DNA of 64,000 nt from Thecamonas trahens ATCC 50062 (lineage: Eukaryota; Apusozoa; Apusomonadida; Apusomonadidae): NCBI RefSeq assembly GCF_000142905.1, contig NW_013657667.1, forward strand, positions 266,670-330,669. The letters are read 5' to 3'. A program made the translations under genes and the position numbers. The notes under the pieces are model-generated. The model saw only the letters and a program-made list of their open reading frames with translations, ran no database searches and had not been told where the DNA came from. Positions 1 to 10,445 of this stretch are shown here, in pieces; position 1 is the stretch's first letter, and every line of letters starts with the position of its first letter.

Positions 1-1318
1 TTTCCGAGGCTGCGCGGCGGCGGAGCATGACAGTGCTAGCGCCCTTCTTGCCACCACCAAAGGCAGCAATCTCTTCGGTGAGGGCAAGGCGCTTAGAGCG
101 AAGGAGCTCATAAAACGGATCACGAATGATGTGGGTTTGGATAGCGGCGATCCACTCGTCGCGCTCGGCTGTCGACGCGGCCTCGAGCACAAACTTGTCG
201 TGGTTCGACTCTGCCACGGTGGAGCGGGAAAACTTGGCAGCCTTGAATGCGCCGTCGGGATGGGTCAGCTCCCACGTTGTTGGCCCGGTGATGTTCGTTT
301 GCAGGTTCTCCAGCGGGACGATGCCCTTGGGTACGGCGTCGCCTTCCTTGCGAAAGTAGTAGAGGCACGAGCCGGAGAGGAGAAACCAGCGCTTCTTCCA
401 GGTCTTGATCCTCCCGCCCTGCTTTCGCAGTAAGCCGGTCTTGTCTGGGTTGTCAAACGCCGACGGCTCGCAGTCGGGGTCCATCTTGATTTCGTTGTTG
501 ACAATCGACGAGTAGAGCGCCTCCAACAGGTTGTGGTCGATGTCGTTGCCGTTGTCGATGCCGCGGGTGGTGGCGAAGAACTGGTCGAGCGTCATCTTGT
601 TTTTCACCCCTGGGTTGTGAGCGTCGGTGTTGAGCATGATGAGCGCAAAGCAGAGGACGTACACCGTGTCGCCCGACGAGAACGTCTCCGGATTGTCGGC
701 GTGGTACTTGCGCGCAAACGCCTCCATCATGCGGTCGATCTTCTGAGCCTCGCCCGGCAGCCGGAACGAGGCCAGAAACGCTCGCAGCGCTGTGTCAATG
801 TCCTTACCAGCCATGTCAAACGAGTTGACAAAGGCGTCGAGGACCGCAAGGTTGAACTCGTCCGGCGAGCCGAGATACTCGCCGATCATGGTCTTGTACA
901 GGCCTTCGGTATTTCGCAGGTGCGCCGCAACCGCCTCGGGCTTGTGCGGCAGTAGACCAGCCTCTTCCCAGTACTGCATCCCATGCTTGGGCTTTTTGTT
1001 GAACTTCTTCACGCCAATAGCCAGCCGCTTGCGTGCGAGCTCGGCAGCCTCGGCTTCGGCTCGCTGTGCCTTGCTCATGCCCTTGAATGCCGACATTGCC
1101 GCGCGCGCCTCGGCCGCCGCGCGCGCCTCGGCCAGGTAGTCCTCAAACGTCCGCTCGGCCTCCATAATGTCAACCTCAAATGTCTTTCCCAGCGTGGCTA
1201 GCTCGTGGCCAATGCCTGCGTCGAGGTCGGCATACGTGCTGGTGGCAACGCATGCGATGTGCGCCTGCCGGTCGCTGACACGCGCGACCCAGCACCGTGT
1301 CGGCCGCCGCTGCAGCAT
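1..1318 (-). CDS. Cytohesin-type Arf guanine-nucleotide exchange factor (Sec7-PH), 3' end beyond window
   Basis: Reading leftwards from about 1318, one open frame runs to the window edge. After an Ala/Glu/Arg-rich helical N-terminus comes the KFNKKPKHG motif that opens Sec7 domains, then a complete Sec7 domain including FRLPGEAQKIDRMMEAFA (its Glu is the catalytic glutamate finger in ARNO/cytohesin) and ALIMLNTDAHNP. A PH domain follows at about 1-440, with GGRIKTWKKRWFLLSG and a final RDPFYELL, the order seen in animal cytohesins. The family activates Arf GTPases at the plasma membrane and endosomes, the PH domain binding phosphoinositides. The ATG at 1318 is tentative. A better N-terminus may begin at 1506 if a C7 run at 1435-1441 has lost one base. 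The stop codon lies outside the window. Confidence 0.9.
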   Translation of the reverse strand, partial: MLQRRPTRCWVARVSDRQAHIACVATSTYADLDAGIGHELATLGKTFEVDIMEAERTFEDYLAEARAAAEARAAMSAFKGMSKAQRAEAEAAELARKRLAIGVKKFNKKPKHGMQYWEEAGLLPHKPEAVAAHLRNTEGLYKTMIGEYLGSPDEFNLAVLDAFVNSFDMAGKDIDTALRAFLASFRLPGEAQKIDRMMEAFARKYHADNPETFSSGDTVYVLCFALIMLNTDAHNPGVKNKMTLDQFFATTRGIDNGNDIDHNLLEALYSSIVNNEIKMDPDCEPSAFDNPDKTGLLRKQGGRIKTWKKRWFLLSGSCLYYFRKEGDAVPKGIVPLENLQTNITGPTTWELTHPDGAFKAAKFSRSTVAESNHDKFVLEAASTAERDEWIAAIQTHIIRDPFYELLRSKRLALTEEIAAFGGGKKGASTVMLRRRAASE

Positions 1319-1541
1319 GTCTACGCACTCTTCCCGCCCTTTCTTCTTGCTACAAAGCCGGCGAGTGGAGCTAGGAACTGGGCTAGCAAGCGGGAGTGAC
1401 GTGGGTGGTGTAGGTCGTGGTGTGGCGCCGGGAAGGGGGGGCTTTCGTCTCCGCTTGTGTCAGGTGCCTGTTCCAGCGAACTATTGATATGCTGCTGCCC
1501 ATCCATGACTGCGCAGCAGTTGATGCAAGCTGACTTTGACT

Positions 1542-2789
1542 TTATCCCTCTGCATCCTGCCGCTCGGCAGCAGCAGCAACTTCCCGATAAGATGGCGGTG
1601 GAGAGAGTGGTCTGGCATGGGGTTGTTGGGACTCGCGCTCAGGGTGAGGCTGTGGATCGCCGTACGCTGGAAGGAGAGCGGGCAGCGGCGGCGGTGGCGA
1701 CGGACCTGCGCGCTGCGCTGCTTGGGCACGAAGCCTGCGTGCGGTGCTAATTCGCGGATCGGCCATACCAGTCACTGCTACCGCCAAGTCGATGATGGCG
1801 TTGCATCGCCGTGAGGGGATGCAGAGGTTCTCGAGTGCGGCTCTTCCTTGGCGCGAGAGTGCATTACGCGCGGTATCCTGATCTAGCTCGACAGTTTCGA
1901 GGACTCGACAGCCACGGCAGAGCGCAAGGACAATGGCATCGCTCATTGGCGTCGAGCATGCCCGCACTATCATTAACCGCGGGAAGCCGCTCAGCGTGAG
2001 CAGGCCAGCCTCGCTCAGTGCCGGGCAGCCAGAGACATCGATCTCGTTGAGGAGCGGTGAGCCTTCAACCAGCGCCGCTATGGCGCTGTCGGTCACGCAC
2101 CGAGACTGAGGACTGCAGAAGACACGTAGGAGCGGCTGGGTCTGGCACCACGCCTCCAAAGCGGGTGCTGAGACTTGCTCCAGTACCCCGGTCCTTAGCG
2201 ACGTGAGATGCAAACGGCTCAACGCGCTGAGCGCTACGTCGGACATCACAGATGGCGGACAGGCTGTCACGTCTAGCTCGCGCAGGTCAGCCCAGCCTCC
2301 GAGCACCTGCACAATCGCCGGACGCACCGCGCCGCCGCCGATCGCGAGCCGCACCAGCCCAGGAATCCGACCGAGGAAGCCAGCAGCGCGAGGAGTGAGC
2401 GCAGGGCAATCGACTAGATCCAGCTCCCGCAGGGCGTAGCCGTCACGATCAACTAGCATCCGCACCAGACTCAGCAACGCGGTGTCACTCAGCTGGCTGC
2501 ATCCGCGGAGCGAGAGGATGCGCGCGTCGCGCGGGAAGGCCGCGGTCATGGCCGCCATGCCGTCGTCGCTCAGATTCGCTCCAGCCGCTCCGGCGTCGAC
2601 CTTGCGCACCCGCATCAGCGAAGGATACGGCTTCCATGGAATGGCGGCAAGCTCGCGGGCGTTGTGACTCTTGATGGCAGCCATGTGCTCAACAAACGCG
2701 AGCGGGCTGGTGACCGTGAGCACGCCGGCGTCGTCGAGCGGAACCGGGCCGGCAGCCCGCCGGCGCCGCTTAGAAGCGAGTCCACCCAT
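1542..2789 (-). CDS. Leucine-rich-repeat protein (AMN1/FBXL-like repeats) with C-terminal PPxY motif
   Basis: A single-exon frame of 415 residues. From about residue 85 to 310 it has repeats of the cysteine-containing LRR type used by F-box/LRR and AMN1 proteins (ILSLRGCSQLSDTALLSL, LRELDLVDCPALT, LNEIDVSGCPALSEAGLLTL). There is no recognisable F-box at the N-terminus. The last 60 residues are proline-rich and end with PPPSYREV, a PPxY motif of the kind bound by WW domains of NEDD4-family ligases; that role is inferred from the motif alone. It starts 334 bp from the divergently transcribed Ena/VASP gene and ends just upstream of the cytohesin gene on the same strand. Exact function is not recognisable. 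Confidence 0.8.
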   Translation of the reverse strand: MGGLASKRRRRAAGPVPLDDAGVLTVTSPLAFVEHMAAIKSHNARELAAIPWKPYPSLMRVRKVDAGAAGANLSDDGMAAMTAAFPRDARILSLRGCSQLSDTALLSLVRMLVDRDGYALRELDLVDCPALTPRAAGFLGRIPGLVRLAIGGGAVRPAIVQVLGGWADLRELDVTACPPSVMSDVALSALSRLHLTSLRTGVLEQVSAPALEAWCQTQPLLRVFCSPQSRCVTDSAIAALVEGSPLLNEIDVSGCPALSEAGLLTLSGFPRLMIVRACSTPMSDAIVLALCRGCRVLETVELDQDTARNALSRQGRAALENLCIPSRRCNAIIDLAVAVTGMADPRISTARRLRAQAAQRAGPSPPPPLPALLPAYGDPQPHPERESQQPHARPLSPPPSYREVAAAAERQDAEG

Positions 2790-3123
2790 GATGCCGCCAC
2801 TACTTGCAGAAAGACTAAAGAGTGGAGGTCGTTGCCGACGGAACTAGGCTCGCCACCTCGAGGATCAACGCTTTCTTAAAGCCCCCGCATCCTGGAGTTG
2901 ATTGCTTCTCGGTACCGCGGCCGAGTTCGGAAACGGAAACCAAAGCAAAAGTGCCAGAAATTGGAAGCGCCCGGCTGCTCCACCACCGCCTTGCGCTTGC
3001 TTTGCCAAGTCGCCAACCAGCACGCGAGGGGGAGGGGGGGGGGGAGGCCGCATTCGGGGGAAGCCGGACAGCAGTCGAGAGGCTTTGGCCGAGAGCACCG
3101 ATAGCCCTCTCCCCCTCTCTGCC

Positions 3124-4333
3124 ATGTCCGAGTCTGTTATCGGGCAGGCTTCCGCCCAGGTCTTCAAGCACAATGCCACGTCTGGCGCGTGGGACCCTGT
3201 GTCGCAGGTACGTCTTGCCGGCCCCCTCGGACCACGTGCCGAGCCGCGGCTCGATTTTTCGTGAGAACTGCTGTTGTTGCCTGAGCCGCCTGCAGGACAG
3301 CCGGTGGTGGGGCCAGCCAAGGTGTGCCGCAGGCATGGGCTTGCTACGAGTATATACATGGCGAGCGGTGGTGGTGGTGGTGCTGGAGGGCTTGTGCTCG
3401 TGTAGCATGTCGCGATTGGAAGGGTTGGGAGGAGGGCGTGACGGCGGAGCCTGTGCGTGTGTTGTAGTTTCTTGTTTGCAAATCAGTGGGAGGCGACACA
3501 GGCAGAGCTCACAACGAGAGTGGTGACCGAGGTAGTCTGTGGCACGCATCGGGTACTACCATGACACGGCAGCAAACACGTACCGGATGGTCGGGTACGA
3601 TGGCGAGCAGAAGCTGGTCATCCACGTCGCGTTCACCAAGGCGATCTCGTACGAGAAGGCGTCGGACAACTTCCACAACTTTACAGCCGACGATGTGACG
3701 TACGGGCTCAACTTTGCGGACACAGCCGAGGCCGGCTCTTTTGCCGGCACCATTGTAGATTCGATCAACAAGCTCAAGAATCCGGCACCGCCTGCCGGAG
3801 GCGGTGGGCCGCCGCCACCGCCGCCTGGCCCGCCGCCGGGCGGCGCGGTTCCGCAGAAGCGCTCGGCGCCGTCGGGTGGAGGCGGCGGAGGCGGCGGGCG
3901 CGGTGGCCTGCTCGACGCCATCCGCAAGGGCAAGTCGCTGAAGAAGACGACGACCCGCGAGCCGCCTGCGCCTGGTAAGGCTGCAGCCCCGTCGCCGTCG
4001 GGCGGCGGTGGCGGCGGCATGTTTGGCGAGCTGCAGAACCGGCTCAAGAAGCGCGCGTCCAAGAGTGACGTGACCGCCTCGTCGCCGCGTGGCGGCTCGT
4101 CGCCTCGCGGCGGCTCGTCGGGTGCGCCATCGCCGCGGGCGCCGTCGCCCAAGACATCGTCGCCCAAGCCGGCGACGACGTCGTCGAGCTCGTCGAGCTC
4201 GTCGGGCGCGTCGGGCAACAACGGCGACCTCATTGCGCAGTTCCGCGCCGAGCTGGAGGCTATGAAGGCCGAGATCCTGGCCGAGGTTGAGAAGGCGAAG
4301 AACGATATCATTTCCGCTATCAACCGCCGCTGA
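3124..4333 (+). CDS. Ena/VASP-like actin regulator (EVH1, poly-Pro, WH2-like, tetramerisation helix)
   Basis: Two exons, 3124-3207 and 3536-4333, joined in phase 0 by a 328-bp GTACGT...GTAG intron, give 293 residues. The intron splits the EVH1 domain exactly as needed: exon 1 gives MSESVIGQASAQVF and exon 2 continues SVARIGYYHDTAANTYRMVG, as in VASP. EVH1 covers about residues 1-110. A proline/glycine-rich linker follows. Residues 152-165 (GLLDAIRKGKSLKK) resemble the G-actin-binding WH2/GAB motif, and MFGELQNRLKKR may be the F-actin-binding segment. The last 35 residues are a heptad coiled coil with the 15-mer style of the VASP tetramerisation domain. Ena/VASP proteins elongate actin filaments at leading edges. 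The protein is shorter than animal VASP because its linkers are short. Its stop is 54 bp from that of the convergent LYR gene. Confidence 0.93.
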
Positions 4334-4387
4334 GCGCCGCTCTCTCCCGCTGTGATAAACTCGTTTGCCTTCCTTGCCCACAGCGTG

Positions 4388-4852
4388 CTACGCCACCCGC
4401 GGCCGCTTGTTGGAAGCCAGCAGCTCACCGTACATGCGCCTCCGCCGCCGATTCGACTCGGCCGGCGCTGAGCACGCCAGCCACCTACCGTCACCCCACG
4501 CCGCCTTCGCCAGGAGCGGATGCAGTGGCGGCGGCGGCGGCCGCGAGACCGTGGCAAACGCCGCGCCCGTCGCCACCATGACCGGCACGTCTGTCGGCCG
4601 CACCTCGAGGTGCGCCACCCGGCCCTTGCTTCCGTACGCTAGCGCCAGGATGTGTTTGTTGGCCCGCGCATCGCCGCCCACAGCCTTGCGCAGATACCGC
4701 AGTGCCTTGCGCCCCTCGCGGGCTTGCGGCCCGGCCTCGCCACCTGCCCGTGCCCGCGCCCGCACCCGCTGCACCGCATACATCCGCGCCCGGGCGTCAA
4801 ACAGCCCCACCGCTGCTCGCAGCAGCGACCGATACAGCCCGCACCCGGACAT
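4388..4852 (-). CDS. LYR-motif protein (Complex1_LYR superfamily), probably mitochondrial
   Basis: A 154-residue frame starting at the ATG at 4852. It begins MSGCGLYRSLLRAAVGLF, which has the LYR tripeptide followed by the LLR helix of LYRM proteins, then a basic helical stretch (RVRARARAGGEAGPQAREGRKALRYLRKAV) of the right spacing. LYRM proteins are small mitochondrial factors for respiratory-complex and Fe-S assembly that bind acyl carrier protein. The C-terminal 70 residues (EVRPTDVPVMVATGAAFATV, then a proline and arginine-rich tail) are not typical, so subfamily cannot be given. The start is 267 bp from the divergent COMMD gene. A plus-strand frame in the same place lacks any family signature. 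Confidence 0.6.
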   Translation of the reverse strand: MSGCGLYRSLLRAAVGLFDARARMYAVQRVRARARAGGEAGPQAREGRKALRYLRKAVGGDARANKHILALAYGSKGRVAHLEVRPTDVPVMVATGAAFATVSRPPPPPLHPLLAKAAWGDGRWLACSAPAESNRRRRRMYGELLASNKRPRVA

Positions 4853-5119
4853 TCTCCGTCGCAACCGCTACTACTTGTCGGGGCAAGTTTGAGTCCGGAA
4901 GTGGTGTGTGTGTGCTTGTGGCGGCATCTCGACGTGGCGTCGGGCCACACGGTGGCCACTCCCCCTCTCCCCGCCTCACTCCCCGCGCCACCATTACCCC
5001 CCTCACTCCACCCCACCCCCCTCCCTCCGCTCGCCCCTCCCCGCTACGGCCACCCACCCACCCACCACCGTCACCTTCTTTCTCTCTCTCCCTGCCTCCC
5101 CCACGCAAGCACCCACAGC

Positions 5120-5869
5120 ATGGCCTTCCTTCAGCAGGTGCCCGAGGGTAAGTCACGCCAGGCAAGGAAGCAGCCCCTCCCCTCCTCATTCCCCCCATCA
5201 CACTCACTCCTCCTCCCCGTCATCCGATAGGCTTTGTCCCCGCCTGTGACGTCCTCAACGAGTTCCCCGTCCTCTACGTCGAGCAGCTGGTAAGCCCTTT
5301 CCCCTCCCTCCCCCCCCCCCGCCCCCCTTCCACCATCCTCACCCTTTCATCTTGCATAGACCACCGAGGTTGTCCGCTACCTCCGTTACAACGCAGGCGT
5401 GGTCTCGGCCAAAAAGTACCACGATGCCCTGCGCGCCGAAGGCGTGGACATTGCGGTCGACGAGTGCCAGCATGCCATCAACGCCATGATCTACCTCATG
5501 ACCGGAGTCATCAAGGCCCGCCTCAAGCCCAACAAGTTTGGCCAGGCCCTCCTCATGTTTACCGGCCTCATCAAGTCGGTCATCACGGTCATCGTCAAGG
5601 TCTGGGCCGAGCAGGCCGAGGTCCTCCTCACCGACGCCACCGCCAAGGAGATCCACGTCGGCGAGCTGCTCTCCCTCGACTGGAAGGTCGGCGTCTCGGT
5701 TGCCTCCTCTACCTGCTCCTCGCTCAACACCCCGTTCGTTACTCTCCTTGTCCGAGTCGCCGACGCCGACGGTGTCATCACCTCGCGCGCCTGCGAGCTC
5801 TCCATCGCCCAGTTCATGGACGTGGCCCAGAACTTTGAGGACATCGCCGAGCTCATGAAGACTGCCTAG
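5120..5869 (+). CDS. COMM-domain protein (COMMD family, COMMD6-like end)
   Basis: Three exons, 5120-5147, 5231-5289 and 5360-5869, with introns of 83 and 70 bp (GTAAGT...GATAG and GTAAGC...CATAG), give 198 residues. The N-terminal helical half reads MAFLQQVPEGFVPACDVLNEFP and on into a helical bundle. The C-terminal 70 residues are a textbook COMM domain: LLSLDWKVGVSVASSTCSSL, NTPFVTLLVRVADADGVITS, then FMDVAQNFEDIAELM. COMMD proteins form the ring of the Commander complex, which works with CCC/retriever in endosomal recycling and links to WASH. Strumpellin, a WASH subunit, is encoded at 44-48 kb in this window. Which COMMD paralogue it is cannot be settled by eye. Confidence 0.93.
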
Positions 5870-6369
5870 CCTTCTTCAGGAGTGATCCAGGGTCATCAGG
5901 CCGAACTTGTGCCTCTCGAGTTCTCTCGCCCCGTCAGCCGCACCACTGTCCGCCACCCGCCACCACCCGCTACCCGCCGGCACTACCCGCCACCACCCCC
6001 ACCCCACCCATCAGCATCAAACTTGCACATCACCTCTCTTGTAACCTGCGCACGTTTCTCTAGTTACTACAGTACGCACCATCCCGCAAATCCCTCCATG
6101 CCCCCCCCCCCCCCCCCCTCCCCGGCCCCCCCCCCCTTCCCTTCCTCTCCCCTTGTCTGCCTCCTGCACCCTTGCCGCGTCACAGGATGAGCACGCCCAT
6201 CCCCCTGACCACAGCTGCAGGGTTTAGTGATGGTGGCCCACGCATCCTTCCCGCCCCCGGCTCCCTCTTCCACGGCCGTACACTCTGCTCGACCTCCCCC
6301 CATTCCCGATGTACCCCTCCGTCGCCTCCCCTCCTGCCTCACCCGCCCCTTTGCCATGTCCGCACCCAG

Positions 6370-9300
6370 ATGGAGGGCGACGCTGCCAAGCCCAACGCTT
6401 CATCCCCGCAGGTGACGCCCGCCGACGAGGCGGCACCTGCCGCTGCCGCTGCGGCTGCAGCAGCCGCGGCTGCGATCGCACCGGCGCCGGCCATGTGCCA
6501 CATCAACATCGAGTACCGCTCGAACCTGGTCCTGACCAACCTCCAGCTGCCTGCGGCGTCGATGGTCCTCGACCTGCACGGGACGGTCGAGCATGTGGCG
6601 GCCCTCGGCCACCTGACGTGCTTTGTCTTTGAGCTCGACGGCGTGCCGCTCCTCCCGTACACACCGCTGAGCGAGCTGGGCGTCTCGTGCGACGCCGATG
6701 CGCCGTCGACGGTGGTCATTGTCGAGGACCTGTACGACCAGGTCTCGGCGCTCGCCCATGTCAAGCGCGTCTACGACCTAATGGCCCCGCTCGACGAGTT
6801 TGGCCTTCGCTCTTTGCCGGCTCGTCGCTCTCGTCGTCGCCGGCCTCGCTCAAGGTCGGCTCGCCATCGGTCCTTGCTGCGCTTGACGCCTCGTTCAACC
6901 TCTCCAAGGCGCTCGAGCCGGTGGTGACCGGGACTGAGGGCGATGAGGAGAAGCGGCGCGCCACTAAGCTCGCCAAGCTGTTCGAGTCGGCCGCTGCTGC
7001 TGGCATTCCCACGTCGACCAACAAGGGCAAGGGTAAGGGCAAGGGCAAGGGCAAGGGCAAGGGCAAGGGCAAGGGAAAGGGCAAGGCCTCGGAGCTTGCC
7101 ATGAAGCGTGCCAAGACCTCGACCTACATCGCTATGTCTGGCTACAACCCTCCGCCGCAGAGCCGCGCCATGCAGGGCGATCTGTTCTACCTCGAGGTGA
7201 CGACGCCCGAGGCTGTCGTCCACGTCACCGCCAACCCGTTCGGTTTCTACATTAACGGCTCCTCGCGTATGGCCTTTGACCCCGAACCGATCAAGGGTCC
7301 CCGCTCCGGTCAGGCCCACTCGCTCTTTGAGCTCCTCAGCTCGATCTCGTCCTCCTTCCGTGCCCTCTACAACACCCGCATCACCGAGGGTCAGCTCGTC
7401 CTCGAGTCCGGACTTGCCCCGTACCCCACCTTCTCGTGGACCGCCCGCCCGGCCGAGCACACTTTTGACCCGACCCGGGCCGACGAGCAGCTCAACAAGA
7501 GCGTCAACGACTTTGCCGCCGGCCAGATCCGCGACTGGAACGAGGAGTTCCAGGTCGCCCGCTCGCCGCAGCCCGGCATGGCTGCCGGCTCCACCGAGGC
7601 TGCCGTCATGCAGGACGTCATGTACTCGCGCGCCCTCGCCGACTTTGTCGAGGCCGCTACCCTCGGCGCCAAGACCATCGTTTTCAACCTCAACTCGCTT
7701 CCGCCGCTCAACCCAACCGAGCCGCCGCACAAGCACCTTTTCCTCCTCGGCAAGATCTTCTACCAGCTGCCGGGCCGCACCATGGCCGCCACCCGTGACG
7801 CCATTGTCAACGACGACGTCGAGGCCGAGCAGGCCTTCAACGACCTCGCCGCCGTCCGCCTCTACACCGCCGCCGTCCCCGACGGCCTCCACACTGTCGG
7901 CACGGTTGTCATTCGCTTCCGCGGCCACCTCGTTGTCGCCCAGACCATCATTCCGGGCGTCTTTACCGGCGACTGGTCCGACAAGCTCCTCTGCGGCTCG
8001 ACTGAGCCGTCGCAGCCGTTTGCCTGGCGCGACGACGAGTTTATCGCCAAGATGAACGACGCCGCCGAAAAGCTCCACATTGCCGCGCGCTCTGTTGTCG
8101 ACGGCGCCGGCGAGACCGTCACCACTTCGGCCTCGCTCGAGACAAAGGGCATCAAGGGCACCGACGGCCGCTACTACATCATCGACCTTGGCGGCGCCCT
8201 GCCACGCGACACAAACTGGCTCGACAACACGGCCAACTCCAACATCGTCCACACACCCAAGGCCCTCCACATGTTCCTCGCCTCGCGCACCCTCCAGCAC
8301 CGAATCGAGTACACCCGCAAGCACGTTGCCGCCCGCTCGGCCGCTGCCGGCGACGCTGACGCGCCTGCCGACGCCGACCCCAATGCGCCTGCGGCCGACA
8401 ACGCCGAAGTCGCCCCTGCTGCCGGCGACGCTGTTGCTGAAGCCAAGGCTGCCGCCGAGGCCAAGGCCGCCGCCGACGCGCCCGCGCCCGAGGCCGGCGA
8501 GCCCACTGGCGAGCCTTCCGCCGAGCTGCCCGAGTTTGAGCCGCTCGAGCCAATGCTGTTCAACGTCAACCTCTTCCGCTCGGTCTCGTTCCCCGACGCC
8601 GACGCCGAGCTTATCGAGGCCGACAAGGCCAACCTGGAGGCTCTCGGCGCCTTTGTCAACGATCAGGTCGTTCCGACCGTTGTTAAGAAGCTGCTCTCGG
8701 TCGAGCGTCCGTCGAACGCGGTCGCCCTCGCCGACATGATGGCCGACTACGGCTTGCAGCCGCGATACCTCGGCCGCGTCCGTGCCCGCATCCCGACCCA
8801 GGCCGCAGTCGCCGTCAAGCTCGTCACCACCGAGATGGTCGTCACCGTCGCTGCCGACGTCTACAACGTCCTCGTCCGCGACGTCCCCGCTCACGTTCTC
8901 GGCGCCTCTACCGCCCACTTCCTCAACTGCCTCTTCTCGACCTCGTCGCTCTCCGCTGACGATGCTCCGGTCATGGTCCGCAAGGCCCGCGCCGCCACCC
9001 GCGCCGCCGCCGCCCGCCGCCTCGCGCTCGCTCACGGCAAGACCGTCTCCCTGGACGACGTCGTCTTTATGGGTGAGCTCACGCGCACCTCGCTCTGGGA
9101 GCTCCTCAACGCCCGCGGCGTCGCCCACTTTGGCGTCGAGCTGTTCCCGGCGCCTGCCGAGGGCGACGACTCGCCGGCGTACATCCTCTCTAACGACACT
9201 TGGTCCGGCGAGAATGCCTTTGACTCGCTCCGTTCGTTCTGCGAGAAGACCGGCCTGCAGCTCAACGCCGCTGCCCCGCTCGCTATCAAGGAGCGCGTGC

Positions 9301-10295
9301 CGTTCACCCCCGCCCACATCCTCGACCTCCAGCCGCGCGTCTACTTTAACCGTGACACCGCCACAACCAACGACACCCTCGACCGTGCCACCAAGGCGCT
9401 CCAGCATGGCAAGCCCGAGCTCGCCGTCCGCTACCTTCGCCTCGTCCAGGACGTCTGCCTCCGCCGCACCGGCTCGCTGCTGAGTGAGGACATGGCGCGC
9501 TGCTTCACCCTCCTGGCCATGATCGAGCTCCAGGCCGGTGAGGCCGTCTCGGCTGTTCACCTTGCCCGCAAGTCGGTTGTCATCGCCGAGCGGGTCACCG
9601 GCGTCGCCTCGGATGTCACCGCCCGCGCCTACCACATCCTCGGCTCGGTCGCCCACGCCCTCAAGAAGCCGCTCGAGGCCTTCAAGTACCTGCTGCGCGC
9701 CCGCAACATCCTGGAAGTCGTCACTTCGATCCCCTCGGTCAATCTCGCCGACATCGACCAGGCCCTCGCGTCGGCCCTCCTCGACCTCCAGCTCCCGCAG
9801 GTCGCACGCATCTACGCCACCAATGCCCTCTTCATCTACGAGTCCATCTTTGGCGGCGGCGCACGCGTCCTCGCTGACCCCATCCGCATCCTCGCCCAGG
9901 CCTACCAGGGCTGCGGCCAGTTCGACCAGGCCGCCAAGCTCGAGCGCGCCCGCCACGACATCATCCGCAGCATGTTCCCGCAGGAGCACCAGGTTGTCAT
10001 CGAGTCGCGTAACTTTATCGCCACCTGCCTCCGCCACCACATCGACCGCGCCCAGAAGCAGGATTCGGAGCGCCGCGCCATCGAGGCCTCCATCGCCAAG
10101 ATCGACGCCGGCGAGGTCGACTCGCTCACCGACGCCGAGTCCATCGAGTTCCTCACCCGCGCCGCCGCCGCCGGCGTCAACCTCTCCTCGCTCCCGCTCA
10201 ACGCCAAGGTTGACTACGTCACCGGCAACAGCCAGAATCAGGGCAAGGGCAAGGGTAAGGGCAAGGGCAAGAAGGCCAAGTCCAACCGCAAGTAA
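6370..10295 (+). CDS. CLU: Clustered mitochondria protein CLU (eIF3-associated p135), one frame break
   Basis: About 1308 residues, the usual CLU size. In order: an Ala-rich start, a CluN domain (about 43-140), an unusual Lys-Gly tract (KG repeated about 11 times, near residues 217-239), the CLU domain (about 388-620, with RDWNEEFQVAR, FVEAATLGAKT, TLGTVVIRFRGHLVVAQTIIPG), the p135 region, TPR repeats (about 1015-1220), and a second KG tract at the very C-terminus. CLU binds mRNAs for mitochondrial proteins and keeps mitochondria dispersed. The frame changes by one base at the TTT run 6799-6801: upstream reads DLMAPLDEF, downstream PSLFAGSSLSSS, and one extra T would join them. The ATG at 6370 is chosen because coding character begins there; an in-frame ATG at 6187 would add a low-complexity segment. 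Confidence 0.93.
7021..7088. repeat. Hexamer AAGGGC repeat coding a Lys-Gly tract in CLU
   Basis: About eleven AAGGGC/AAGGGT units give alternating Lys-Gly near residues 217-239. A second, shorter set at 10243-10272 gives the same tract at the C-terminus. Confidence 0.95.
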
Positions 10296-10445
10296 ATCGC
10301 TTGACATTCGTCGTCTCGAGCCGCGTCCGTCTCTTTGCCGCCGTCACCCATGTCCGGCACTCGCCTTCACCGCCGTCGTCGACTCCGAGCGCTCACCCGG
10401 CAGGCAGGACCCCACTCCTCTCCCCCTCCCCCCTCCCCCCTCTCC

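Noticed and set aside
4365-4892. Plus-strand 175-residue frame opposite the LYR gene
   Set aside because: Arg/Ser/Pro-rich with no motif, whereas the minus strand carries LYRSLLR at the right place and a sensible start.
6760-6850. An 86-nt intron to repair the CLU frame
   Set aside because: A GTCTAC...CAAG excision keeps frame but has a poor donor and would delete the family-conserved end of the CluN region (VYDLMAPLDEF).
6771-10307. A 1178-residue open frame on the minus strand opposite CLU
   Set aside because: It mirrors CLU codons with G/C in the third position, is full of Val/Glu/Gly/Arg and has no family feature. Long antisense frames are expected in this composition.
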